Source: Rhizophlyctis rosea (Eukaryota > Chytridiomycota > Chytridiomycetes > Rhizophlyctidales > Rhizophlyctidaceae). Taken from it: DNA of 24,408 nt. The notes under the pieces are model-generated. The model was not told the DNA's origin, did no database searches, and saw nothing but the letters and a program-made list of their open reading frames with translations. The stretch is from NCBI GenBank assembly GCA_027596075.1, contig JADGJC010000388.1:9479-33886 (forward strand), in the 5' to 3' direction. Each line of letters opens with the position of its first letter. Position 1 is the first letter of the stretch. Shown here one piece after another: positions 10,794 to 20,400 of the stretch. The position numbers and the translations under genes are program-made.

Positions 10794-11114
10794 CAGTCTA
10801 ACTCCGATCGAGTGCAGATAGCGATATCCAAGTTGTGACCCATCTGACTTGGGCCTCAGGCCTTCTCACATGCCTTCACGGCTGCCTCGCAAATCGGCGG
10901 AGTACGCAGTGCGAGGGAAGATGATGAATCACATACAAGTGCGTCCAGCTTCAATATGTGGCTGCCCTGACTGCCACTCAACGTTTCCGAGTCCTGGCAA
11001 GATGCAATGCCGGTTGCGAGTGCGTAAAGCTATATGATAGGGGAAAATAACCAGCACCATATGGATTAGCAGCAGCCCCAGTCAACCTTCACTTGCGTTC
11101 TCTTCATGACACAT

Positions 11115-11501
11115 TCATGCCATCCGTGTGTCCACTCCAGCCTCTGCACTCCAGTCCTCCCCATCATTACTACTGGTATGCATTGCTGCACTCGACGCCT
11201 ATCGCAAACCAGTGACTGATCTGGCGTGTTGCACTTACTAACCGTAAGCGACGGGAACATTGTCCTCTGGATTGGCTGGGTCTGACCGGATGTCTTCTTC
11301 GATGTTCATGTCAAAAAAGGGTACGAACCATCGATCAGGCCGCATCCTCACTGGAGAGTACACCGTACCTTTGAGGCGGGAGCAACAAACATCTGAGTCA
11401 ATCATCTTGACTCTTCTCACCCAGAAATGACGACATGCCCTCATTTGACTGAGCGCAGTACTCAAGAGCGCCTCCATCCATGAAAGTTCACGTTTGAGGT
11501 C
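11115..11501 (-). CDS. Possible 3' part of an unidentified spliced gene
   Basis: Two exon-like segments connect cleanly on the minus strand. 11501-11243 begins right after a pyrimidine-rich ...TTTACAG acceptor and runs open for 86 codons plus one base. It is followed by a 57-nt GTTAGT..GTGCAG intron (11242-11186). The final segment, 11185-11115, ends in TGA. The phases match (1 then 2). The encoded text contains WMEALLSTALSQ, RPDRWFVPFFDMNIEEDI and an acidic tail (SSNDGEDWSAEAGVDTRMA). Further upstream, 11700-11579 is another coding-like frame (SWEDENRKRLLRDALKRF) after an acceptor-like CACAG, but it ends in TAG with no usable phase-0 donor, and the assembly gap lies just beyond. So the 5' end is unresolved, and the gene may be decayed or damaged by the gap. 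No family recognised. Confidence 0.35.
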
Positions 11502-11747
11502 CTGTAAATGCGCCAGAAAAGAGGGTCACAAATTGGAGGGAAGCAATCCCAGTCATGAGTAATGGAAAAATAAGTTTTCTAGCTGGTTTCTTCATTCGCC
11601 TCCATCAATGTATGAGACTGGAACCTTTTCAGAGCGTCGCGCAACAGTCTTTTCCTATTTTCATCTTCCCAGGAGCTTGGTGACTTTTTGCGCTGAAGGA
11701 CTGTGGCACACTGCACCTCTCAGGTGACCATTCTTAGTTGGGCCAGG

Positions 11748-11757
11748 NNNNNNNNNN
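11748..11757. other. Assembly gap (10 N)
   Basis: Ten consecutive N mark a scaffold join of unknown true length. The possible minus-strand gene at 11115-11700 runs up to this point, so its missing 5' exons may lie in the unsequenced part. Confidence 0.99.
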
Positions 11758-12018
11758 CGATCATTGAACTGTTAGCTCCATCTCTGTCGATTGTCGAACA
11801 ACAAACAAAGCTGCGCTGATGGTGAAGCAAGAACAAAACGAGCATGCTGCTCTTCTATCCGAGACATCGCAATGGGCCGTTATCTTTTGGCAGCAACAAA
11901 AGGAAAAATAGTTCCCATCGGAATGCACTATGCGTCAGGATGCGAATGATATCGCATGATGGTCGGGTTTGCTTTAGGGGCCAGATCAATGCGGCACAGC
12001 TCCCAACGCGAGGGTCCT

Positions 12019-12104
12019 ATTGGCCCTCCCTCAACCAATCACGACCTTCCCAAGCCCCGAAATGCAGGGTATATAAACCGAGGATGCACCACTACCAATC
12101 ACGA
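12019..12104 (+). promoter_or_regulatory. Isolated TATA/CCAAT promoter-like cluster
   Basis: TATATAAA lies at 12070-12077. Upstream of it are CCAAT at 12035-12039 and the inverted form ATTGG at 12019-12023, the order of a plus-strand core promoter. The 11-mer ACCAATCACGA occurs at 12034-12044 and again at 12094-12104, exactly 60 bp apart and flanking the TATA box. No convincing plus-strand gene follows: the first long plus frame (ATG 12480, 112 codons) has no recognisable domain. A lineage-specific gene or non-coding transcript could start near 12.1 kb. Confidence 0.4.
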
Positions 12105-12241
12105 AGGCATTTCCGGATGCCAAGTCCCATCAAATGATGCTAGCAATGACCTCTAGGGCAAGTGCTCAGAGCTGGCTTGATGACGGGGCGGAGGATGTAG
12201 GACCTATCAACAAGACCTTAGCGGCCCTCAGTGATAATCGG

Positions 12242-12461
12242 GTCTGGCCTTATCCTTTTGTTTTTTTGAAGCGGTTGCACTTCTGTATGCCATGTGTGAT
12301 TGTCATACGCAGATAGTATTTGTGTCTGCAGGAATTGTTCATATAGCACGAGTCTGGCCTTATCCTTTTGTGTTTGAAGGGATGGCCCTCAATCTACGAC
12401 CTTGTCGCAAAACGCAAGTGTTATTGTTTCTTGCAGGAGCGGGCAATATTGCACAAGGACG
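12242..12461. repeat. Diverged tandem duplication, unit about 110 bp
   Basis: The 20-mer starting GTCTGGCCTTATCC is identical at 12242-12261 and 12352-12371, 110 bp apart. The similarity continues at lower identity through each unit: both have TTGAAG shortly after the 20-mer, then a TTGTC..ACGCA..ATTGT..T.TGCAGGA block, and an ATAT..GCAC block near the end. This looks like an old tandem duplication of a single unit. No third copy is visible on either side. Confidence 0.6.
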
Positions 12462-12951
12462 CTTGATGCTGAGCATCAGATGAACACCAGGGACGAGGAC
12501 AGTTTGTTCCCGTCCACCTTGTGTGATCCGGATACAAAGGGGTCTTACATACCGTTACTCCATGCTTACACTCTGTGCAGCAATACGTGGACGGAGATGC
12601 TTGCAAAAGCGGCGGACATTGTGCGATGTCATGCGCGAGCGTTTTTTTTGCACTTTGCGTCGAGCAATGTGACAAGCCATTCATGCCAGGTTGATGTTGA
12701 CACGAAACTCCAGTATTGTTCTGTATGGAGGGTATCCGATGATAGTACGTCATGTATGAAGTGCGGCTGCGTGAACCTAGCTCATTACATCGAGAGAAAA
12801 CCTCGAAATGTGGAGTGATCTCATAACCCAAGAAGGATTCTTTTTTTGCATCGCGCAAGGCGTCCCGTTCGTGCCTCGAGGGAAATGACTGACAGAATGG
12901 AGCATGCAGAGCCAAAAAGAGAGGCAGAAATAATCCGATGGAATTGTCCAT
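12421..12951 (-). CDS. Possible small secreted Cys-rich protein (176 aa), doubtful
   Basis: The minus-strand frame from a GTG at 13356 down to 12421 is open for 311 codons, long for this AT/GC mix. The most gene-like start inside it is the ATG at 12951, in a strong initiation context (CTCACCATGG). It gives a short N-terminus followed by a hydrophobic run (IGLFLPLFLALHAPFC) that could be a signal peptide. About a dozen cysteines follow, many in the last 60 residues (a YCCTEC cluster near the end). Against it: no family recognised, His- and Ser-rich composition like a chance frame, its C-terminal part overlaps the tandem repeat, and the nearest promoter points the other way. Confidence 0.22.
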   Translation of the reverse strand: MDNSIGLFLPLFLALHAPFCQSFPSRHERDALRDAKKESFLGYEITPHFEVFSRCNELGSRSRTSYMTYYHRIPSIQNNTGVSCQHQPGMNGLSHCSTQSAKKTLAHDIAQCPPLLQASPSTYCCTECKHGVTVCKTPLYPDHTRWTGTNCPRPWCSSDAQHQASLCNIARSCKKQ

Positions 12952-13477
12952 GGTGAGGTGGTCCAATTTCTCCTCGCCGTCTGATCGCAATATTGCACAG
13001 TGTGCAGCGATTGCTAGGTTGCATGTTGGCTTGCCAGTGCCGGTGAGGGAATCATATCTTGGAGTGCGGCATGCAGCCTGGATTTGAATGCTTGAGCCTC
13101 CCACCGTCACCAAGTCATGCCAACGGTGTGAGCACAAGCAATGCAGAGTGGAGTGATGATTGAGATAATACATTTTTTGTTTGTACTGTGATTGAAACTT
13201 GACGGAGGTAACATTGTGGTTTCGAAACTTTCGGTCACATTTTAGTTTGAAAGTTCTGAAGATTGGAGAAAAAGGAAAATACTGGCCCAGAACTGGATAC
13301 GGGCCCAGCTCGCGAGGGTTCAAACTGGAAAACCCAGCTGTGTGGTGTGGCGTCACACTTCATGCAGCTGCCATGCAGCTCAGTTCAACGCCCAGACACA
13401 ATTCTTTCATACTTTTCATCTCCATCTTCCACGCAAACACCTCCGCCTTCCCACACAACCACCCATCACGTCTCAAA

Positions 13478-14290
13478 ATGAGCTACTCAATAAACTGCGT
13501 AGCCGTAATAGGCAAATCGGTACACACTTCCACTATCTCATAAATCAACCCCTCCCACAACACTGCTAACACAATCCACACCACCAACACAACAGAACAA
13601 CCCGCTCTACATCCAAAACTTCAACCCCACGCACCACGACCTAAAGTACCACTACATAGCACATACATCTTGTGATGTGATCGAAGAACGAGGTAAACCG
13701 TTGACCAAGTGACAAGTCTCTGCTAGTGCCGATCCCGCAGTCCCCACCACCCTTCCCCCCAAAAACCATTCTCACAAATGAGACATTACTGTCACCTCCC
13801 CACACGAAATAGTCAGCACAGGAGCAAAACACACAGACCTATACCTCGGCCTCCTATATTCCATGGAAGATTTTGCAGTGTATGTGTCCACTAATTCGTT
13901 GACCTTACACTCTCATCCGCATGTTACTTCATTTGCTCGCGTCTTACAAATAATTCTTTCCACCAGATATGGCTACATAACAAACACCCGCATAAAATTC
14001 ATAGTTGTCGTCACTATGACAGACACTCCCATCCGTGATCAAGAAATGCGTAACGTATGTCTTCATCCCTCTCCCCTTCCCTCTCCCCTGCCCCTATCTC
14101 CCCTTTCCACTGACTCACCTCACTTCAGATTTTCCGAAAACTCCACACCTCCTACCTAGCACTCGTCTCCAACCCCTTCTGGGACCCAGACAGCACAAAA
14201 CTCATATCCTCGAAGCGGTTTTTGCGGAGCTTGCAAGAGGTTGTGGCGGGGAGGACTGGGGAGGTGAGGGGGAGTGTTGAGGGGAGGTAA
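13478..14290 (+). CDS. TRAPP complex subunit TRAPPC2L / Tca17 (161 aa, 5 exons)
   Basis: This is a sedlin-family (longin-fold) subunit of the TRAPP vesicle-tethering complex, acting at the Golgi in membrane traffic and in assembly of the larger TRAPP form. Exons: 13478-13519, 13596-13692, 13783-13879, 13967-14054, 14129-14290, with introns of 74-90 nt. The protein starts MSYSINCVAVIGK, then NNPLYIQNF, YHYIAHTSCDVIEER, DLYLGLLYSMEDFAVYGYIT, NTRIKFIVVV, PIRDQEMRNIFRKLHTSYL and SNPFWDP. These follow the human TRAPPC2L order and spacing closely, and the length is typical. The exon 3 acceptor at 13782 (ATGAG) keeps 17 residues between EER and DLYLGL; a later CACAG at 13828 would also keep frame but would delete most of that loop. 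The gene ends in an extra basic tail after the family core. It converges with the Gln-rich gene downstream. Confidence 0.92.
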
Positions 14291-14655
14291 CATGGAATGG
14301 TGCGAGGCGATTGGTAGGTTGGTTGTATATAGTTTTTTTTTTGCAAATGGAAATACCCTTTACAGTGTGCAAACAAACTCTTTTGAGGCTTGTGCTTCCT
14401 GATGAAAAGAGCTGAATTGAATTTCGGGGAGGGATTGGGTCATGAACAAAATAATGTTCATCCCAATCATGGGAATTCCGTCTTTCGAAATGAGGGGAGT
14501 TTCTTCCACAAGCTTCATCATCAGAAATCAGACGGGTTTCCCATGTAACGTGACTTCCCATCCCATCCAAATTCATCTTCTACTCATTCAAAGACCCAAG
14601 ACACGCATCCATGTCCAGCCTTGAAGCTCAAACACTCAAAAAAAGCATCCAAATA
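14291..14655. other. Convergent intergenic region
   Basis: This is 365 bp between the stop codons of the plus-strand TRAPPC2L gene and the minus-strand Gln-rich gene. It contains a T-run of about 10 near 14332-14341 and no open frame I can support. It should hold the 3' ends of both transcripts, but I cannot place a clear polyadenylation signal for either. Confidence 0.5.
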
Positions 14656-16613
14656 TTACGACAGCTCCCCACTACCACCCCCACCATCCCCCTCAACCAA
14701 CCCCTCCGCAAACCGTCTCAACTCCCCAACCTCCTCCTCCCACCGCCCCCTCTTCCACCTCCCAAACCTCTCCCCAACACTCCTGGCCCTCCCCCCCCAC
14801 CCCGCCGCCGCCCAAAACCCCCCCCCCCCCCCCATCCCCCCAACAACCCTCGGGTATTGCCACAAAAGATACCGCCACCACCAACGCCCCCCCTCCTTAT
14901 AATCCGGAAAAGGGCTGACATCCGGATCAGTAACCGCAGCCTGGTCCGTGGCAACGGCTTCAGCTATGCGCCGCTTGATCTCGAGGTGGTGTTTGATTTC
15001 TTCGGTTGTGCGTTTTGTTTGGGGTGGTGCTTTTGGTGGAAGAGGTATCAGCATGAAAAGGCAACCCCACGTTACATATCACACACACATACCAGTAAAT
15101 AACGCAGCCGCCTTAGCCGTCCCACGCTGCGTATACCTCCTCCTCGGCGTACTCTGCGCCGCCTGCACCTTCGCCGCCGGAGTCGGAGTCTTCACAGCGG
15201 CCGAAACCTTCTGCGCCGGCGTCGTAGACGGGGACCGCGGTGCCGGACTCGCAACCGCCGATCGCTGAGACGCAACATACTGCGCAGCACGATTGGCATG
15301 GAGTGGCGTGGCACTACCCGCCGCCAAAGTACTGGCAGCTAAATTACTCGCCGCCAATTGCTGCTGTATTTGCTGAGTGAGTTGTTCGCGTTGTTGTGGG
15401 GTTGCGGCGGCGTATTGGGCTGCGGTGGGGTATCCTTGTGGGTAGTGGACGAGAGGGATTCCGGCTAGGTGTTGTTGGTAGGCGTGGGATTGGTGAGCGG
15501 CATTGAGGCCGCGGGATGTTGTGGTGGATGTTTGGGCGGTTGCGGATTGGTAGTGTTGTGGGCTGAAGGGGTGACCGGATTGGATTTGGTATGGGAGAGA
15601 TTGTGTTGGGTATGGAGTTGTTGTTGCGGGACGATATGCTTGATGTTGAGGAGAAGCTATCTGCTGTTGGAACTGATGTGCGAAAAGGTGCTGATGTGCT
15701 GATTGAGTTTGGTTTGCGGTCTGTTGTGCGGTTTGATGTGCGTATTGGGTTTGAGGTGATATTGCGTAAGACTGTAATGGAACTGGAATATTGCCATATG
15801 GGGAAGAGTAAAGGAGGGCAACAGCTTGTTGTATCGACTGTGGAGACGCTTGTCCGCCTGCGGCGGCTTGCGCTGTCAAAGCCTGAGCCTGAGGCCAGTT
15901 GTGAAGTCCCCACACGGCCGCATTGTTGTTCTGCTGGACCCAAGAGGCTGCTGGATTTGCTGGCACTTGCCCTTCAACTGTTGCTGGCGGTTGTGATACT
16001 CCCTGGACTAAGCTCGCTGTGGCTGAAGATCCAGCATGATTTGTAGTTCCAGAGACCACATTTTGCACACTGGTCGGAGCAACGATGTTGGCTGCCCCAG
16101 CTGCAGCAGAGTATCCTGTCGCGTTCTCCTGGCTGGCTACCGACGCAAGAGGTGTACCTGTGGGTAACTGACGGACGTCGAGAAGATATGAGGCGCCTTG
16201 TTTAGCACAGACTCAAAGTGCTTGGACTTACCGATGTGAATGCCGTGGCGGCTGTTCCTGAGGAAGCGAATTGAGTGCCATTGGGTTTGGAATAGGCAGT
16301 CTGAGGCAGAGGCGGTGGAGCGGTTTGGTTATATTGCAGTTGTTGCGCCTGACCAGCGGTTTTCACGGCTTGCAAAAAACTGAGCTGTTCGTGGGAAGTA
16401 TTAGATCGCTTTGCGGGAGAGTGCGTGCATCCCTCATTTTCAGCCCCAACATCGGGGAGATAGCATACACACCACGGAAGGGTCTGATAGCTGAGTGGAT
16501 ATCTGAGCGGGTTGTTGTTTCTGCGCTTGTTGCTGCTGTTGCTGCTGCTGAACAGGTTGTATTTGTTGTTGTTGGAGAGTTCCCTGTTGTTGATGAAGCT
16601 GGGAAGGGTTCAT
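14656..16613 (-). CDS. Gln-rich protein with possible C-terminal GLTSCR1-type domain (580 aa, 4 exons)
   Basis: Exons (minus order): 16613-16473, 16384-16232, 16167-15093, 15029-14656; introns of 88, 64 and 63 nt; all phases close. The N-terminus is Gln-rich (runs of up to eight Q). A long Ala/Gln/Ser/Pro-rich, probably disordered middle follows, typical of transcription or chromatin cofactors. The C-terminal 130 residues are different: a charged helix (TTEEIKHHLEIKRRIAEAVA), then DQAAVTDPDVSPF, RYLLWQYPRV, a Gly run, and a second charged helix (RWEEEVGELRRFAEGLV). The DQ..V..PD..PF spacing followed by R.LL resembles the GLTSCR1/BICRA domain of SWI/SNF-associated subunits. That match is from memory of the pattern and is tentative; a Mediator-like coactivator is an alternative. 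The start ATG (16613) begins MNPSQLHQQQ; the frame stays open a little further upstream without a clear earlier ATG. Confidence 0.75.
14818..14833. repeat. C16 homopolymer inside coding sequence
   Basis: Sixteen consecutive C on the plus strand (G on the coding strand) encode part of the Gly run near the C-terminus of the Gln-rich protein. Runs this long are prone to sequencing and replication slippage. The frame used here leaves a sensible charged helix downstream; a one- or two-base change would replace it with Gly/Arg- or Gly/Val-rich sequence. Confidence 0.9.
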
Positions 16614-17464
16614 TGCGTCCCTCACACAGCGGCAGTGAAGTTCTTTGGGCTGGTCTGTGCAAGTGGATTGAGTAAGACGATTGGGCGTTGGTTGGTGTGA
16701 TGAAATGGATGATGATATTCCGCCGCTTTTCTGTCATAGTGAGTCATTTCTACTGTCCGAACACGAGCGCCTCACTCTGGTGGCACGATGTCGTGTCCAG
16801 AAACGGCCAGCCATCATCTTGTCATGTCCCTGCACTTTTGCACCCCGCTGACACCTTGAGCCCGTGGAAAGGAAATTCGCTTGAAAGGGCTCGTACCCAA
16901 TTTACATACCCCACATATTACCTGTACATACTACTACTAGAACTGGGTGGGTATTGCTGGGCTGGGAAAAGACTGGGAAAGACCGACCGAAAGGTGTAGT
17001 CGTGAAGCTGGAGTTCCGCACAACTCACGCAGCGTGGGAAAGATCACCGTGCCAGTAGCAGGGTACTCACCTTCCCACTCAATATCAGGACCACAACCTA
17101 TACGTTGCATATCCCCAAAGCCTCTTACTGACTGCCATATCCTGGAGGGTGCTACGCATAGTATAAACAAAGGCACTGTTTACTTTACAGCTTGGTGGAA
17201 GTGAGTGAAGCAACACAAAGAAACCTACACAAGCCCCAATAGCTTTTTCCCACGCCAATCTTAGTTGCTGGTCTCCTGCTCATTATTAGGTACCTTTCCT
17301 CGTACATAATCTGGCCTATTCGTTCATGTGAGTTCCGCAAGCTCCTCCGCCATTATGTATACTCTTTCGAAGACCGTTTTGACCGTGTTTCCACAGGCCT
17401 CTTTTTGCTGGGCCGGTGTAATATACGTCGACAAACTCAATATCTGTGAACACTCTTCATCACC
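16614..17464. promoter_or_regulatory. Divergent promoter region of the Gln-rich and XMAP215 genes
   Basis: This 851-bp region lies between two genes transcribed away from each other. A TATAAA at 17162-17167 is about 300 bp upstream of the XMAP215 ATG, and a CCAAT (in GCCAATCTT, near 17255) lies closer to it. No exon-like segment with matching splice signals was seen. The TATA assignment is a guess from position only. Confidence 0.4.
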
Positions 17465-20400
17465 ATGGCGGCACCGGAGGAAGACTTTTCCTCTTTGCCG
17501 CTCATGGAGCGGCTGACCCACAAGGTGGGAAGCACGATCATCACACTCCACAAGCGTGAACATCAACTCATTTTCCCATGGTCAGGTCTGGAAAGCTCGT
17601 CTCGGCGCATACGAGGAAGCGACCAAAATCTTCAATACACTGGACCCGGACGCTGATGCCGAGTATCGTAAATACCAAGAATTCTTGAAGAAGATGATAG
17701 CGGACTCCAATCTGGTGGCCCAGGAAGCGGGAATGGCTGCGGTATTAGCATGGGTCACTAATGCGCCATCAGCAACAAAGTGCGTTAGACAAGGGTATCC
17801 GCTCGTTCGAAAATGGGCGTTTTTCTCACGCCTTGACTTCCAGAACACGGAGTGTGATCGTCCCTATGGTGGTTGACAAGGGTCTTGGTTCAACGCGAGC
17901 AGGAACCAAAGCAAAGGCGTTGGAAATCCTTCTTATGTACATCGAAATAGATATCGCGGAACCTGTCATCGTAAGTTTGACGGACGACGGGCCACCTTCG
18001 CCCCAAGCCCATGTCTGACAATCCCTTGTGTTTCCAGGAAGACATCATACCTGGAATAGATCATAAAACGCCGAAGAACGTTGTTGGTGCAGTCAGCTCG
18101 CTTCGTGAAAGCTTACGGTTCGCTTCTGTGCCTCTTTCTCACCCCATACATGGATGACCTAATGCAATGAATGTAGGCTATTTGGGCATAAGGTGATTCC
18201 GGTGAAGGTACTACTGAAGCAACTGCCCAAAATTTTCGATCACAAAGACAAGAACGTCCGCGCGGAGGTGAGACTGAGGTTGCTTGAGACACAACATAAT
18301 CTGGTAGAGTATTGAGCTCATTCCCATCAGGGCACTGCTCTTGCATTGGAGCTATATCGATGGCTTGGACCTGCCATCAGCAACTCTTTGACCGATCTGA
18401 AGCCCGTACAGGTACATCGCCATCCTTTATATGCATCAACATTGATGGAAGTCCTCACTGTTGTCGTTCATAGCTCAAAGAGCTCAATGAGCAATTTGAA
18501 ACTCTGCCGAACGAGCGACCAATACCAGACCGGTTGCTTCGATCAGAGCAAGCCAAGATTGAGGCAAATAGGGGACAGATGGGTGATAGTACGAATGAAG
18601 GTACTACAGAGGTGGAATCGCAGACTCTTTTCATCATCATTCATCCATGAAACAGCGTCCCATGGCGGACAAGACGACGCCGCGGCACAAGAACCGGAAG
18701 ATATCGACCCGTACGACTTGGCCGATCCGATCAACATCCTGGACAAACTACCGAAGAACTTTTATGAGGACCTGGTACCTGCATGGACGCCGGAGCGCGT
18801 GTTGGACATTCCCAAGCTGACTCTCGCTTCACCATTTAGGCTTCGACGAAATGGAAGGAAAGGAAGGAAGCGTTGGACGCATTGCTGGCGTTGTTGAACG
18901 CCCCAAAGCTGGAAGATGGCCGATATGGGGAGCTAATAAGTATTCTGGCAAAGGTGTGTTATGGACAATGCCGGCTTTCTTGGCCTGAAAACCATCTTCA
19001 ATGGGGTGAACTATTTCCATGCAGAAAGTGAATGATGCAAACCTGTTGGTCGTCATCAATGCGACGAACTCCATCGAGAAGATCGCGGTTGGGTTACGAC
19101 AATCGTTTGCGCAGTACAAGTCTATCGTTACCCACCCGCTTTTGGAAAAATGCAAAGAGAAGAAGACGAATGTGGTGGAGGCGCTGCGAGGGGCATTGGA
19201 TGCGGTGTTTGCATCGGTGGGTATTCGAGGTTGGATCATCAGGAACCAAGGAAAACGGTTAGTAATTTCGTCGGACCCACAGGTGACAATCGCAGAAATT
19301 GTGGAGGATGTCACCGGCTCGGCGGCACACAAGAACCCGCAGGTTCGGCAGGAAGCTATCCTGTGGTTGGTGCGATGCCTCAAAACGACGCGGAAGGCGC
19401 CAAAGAAGGAAGAGATCAAGGCGGTATCTGATTCTCTTATCAAGGTACATTTCGTTCCCTCTCACTAATCGCACGGGTCACTAATCAAAAGCCTACAGGC
19501 TCTGGACGACAGCGTGGACACAGTCCGAGAAGCGGCGGCGGAAGCTCTGGGGACGCTGATGAAGGTCGTGTCGGAGCGAATGATGGCTTCGCATCTGGAG
19601 AAGTTGGAGAAGCTGAAGGAGACGAAAGTGAGGGAGTACTTTGATAAGGCGGAGGTGAAGTGTGTTGGTGGAGGCAGTGCGGCGGCGAGGAAGCTGGCGG
19701 GAGTGGCGGCGGGTGGAGGGGGTGTTAGAGCGTCGCAGCCAGCTATGCCTAAGGTGAGGACGTGGGTGCATTTTGGAAGCCTGAGTGATTCTGACTTGGG
19801 AACAATAGGAGGTCGCAGCTCTAGCAGCAAAGCCGGTAAGACCTACGTCCGCACCCGTCAGTGCCCCTGCCTTGCCAAAGGCCTCCGCCGCTGTAAGTCT
19901 CGATGATGAAATCCACACCAAAATCACATGCTGACGTGAACTTCTGGGAATTAGGGCCCAGCAGCCAAAAAGCGGACCACCATCGCCGTGAGCCACGCGC
20001 CCGCAGTAGCCAAAGGGAAGAAAGAAGCTCCCAAAGACGACGGGCCTGTTTCGTACAAGTTTTCGGACGATGGTGCGGAGGCAGCGGTTGTGGAGGTTGT
20101 TGGGGAGGAAACATTCAAGCAGCTCGGGGACGCGAATTGGAAAGTCCGGTTAGCTGGTATGTGGGAGAAAGTCGCTTTGTGTGGATGGATCATGATAGCG
20201 TTGCTAATCCTGCCATACAGCTGTGCAGGACATTCTGGAGAAGATCAAGCAGGCAGATCCAAGCAGCGTTGAAGCGGAAGCGTTTGTGATGGCGTTGGCG
20301 AAGAAGCCGGGATGGAAGGAGAATAATTTCCAGGTTTGCAAGTTCCTCTCGTCCTCACATCATTCGACGTACCGATTGGACTTAAATAAATTGCAGGTCA

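Larger units (their letters stand above)
7818..13477. other. 5.66-kb gene-poor stretch with an assembly gap
   Basis: No gene of known family was recognised between the MT-A70 and TRAPPC2L genes. Most open frames are under 100 codons with Cys/His/Ser-rich, chance-like composition. I searched by eye for transposon proteins, tRNA B-box motifs and tandem arrays, and found no tRNA and no recognisable transposase or reverse transcriptase. Items worth marking (a palindrome, a possible spliced gene, a gap, a promoter, a diverged tandem repeat and a 311-codon open frame) are listed separately. No part can be declared functionless from sequence alone. Confidence 0.55.

Noticed and set aside
13317..13340. 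GGGTTCAAACTGG resembling a tRNA B box
   Set aside because: Does not fit GGTTCRANNCC, and there is no A box or acceptor-stem pairing around it.
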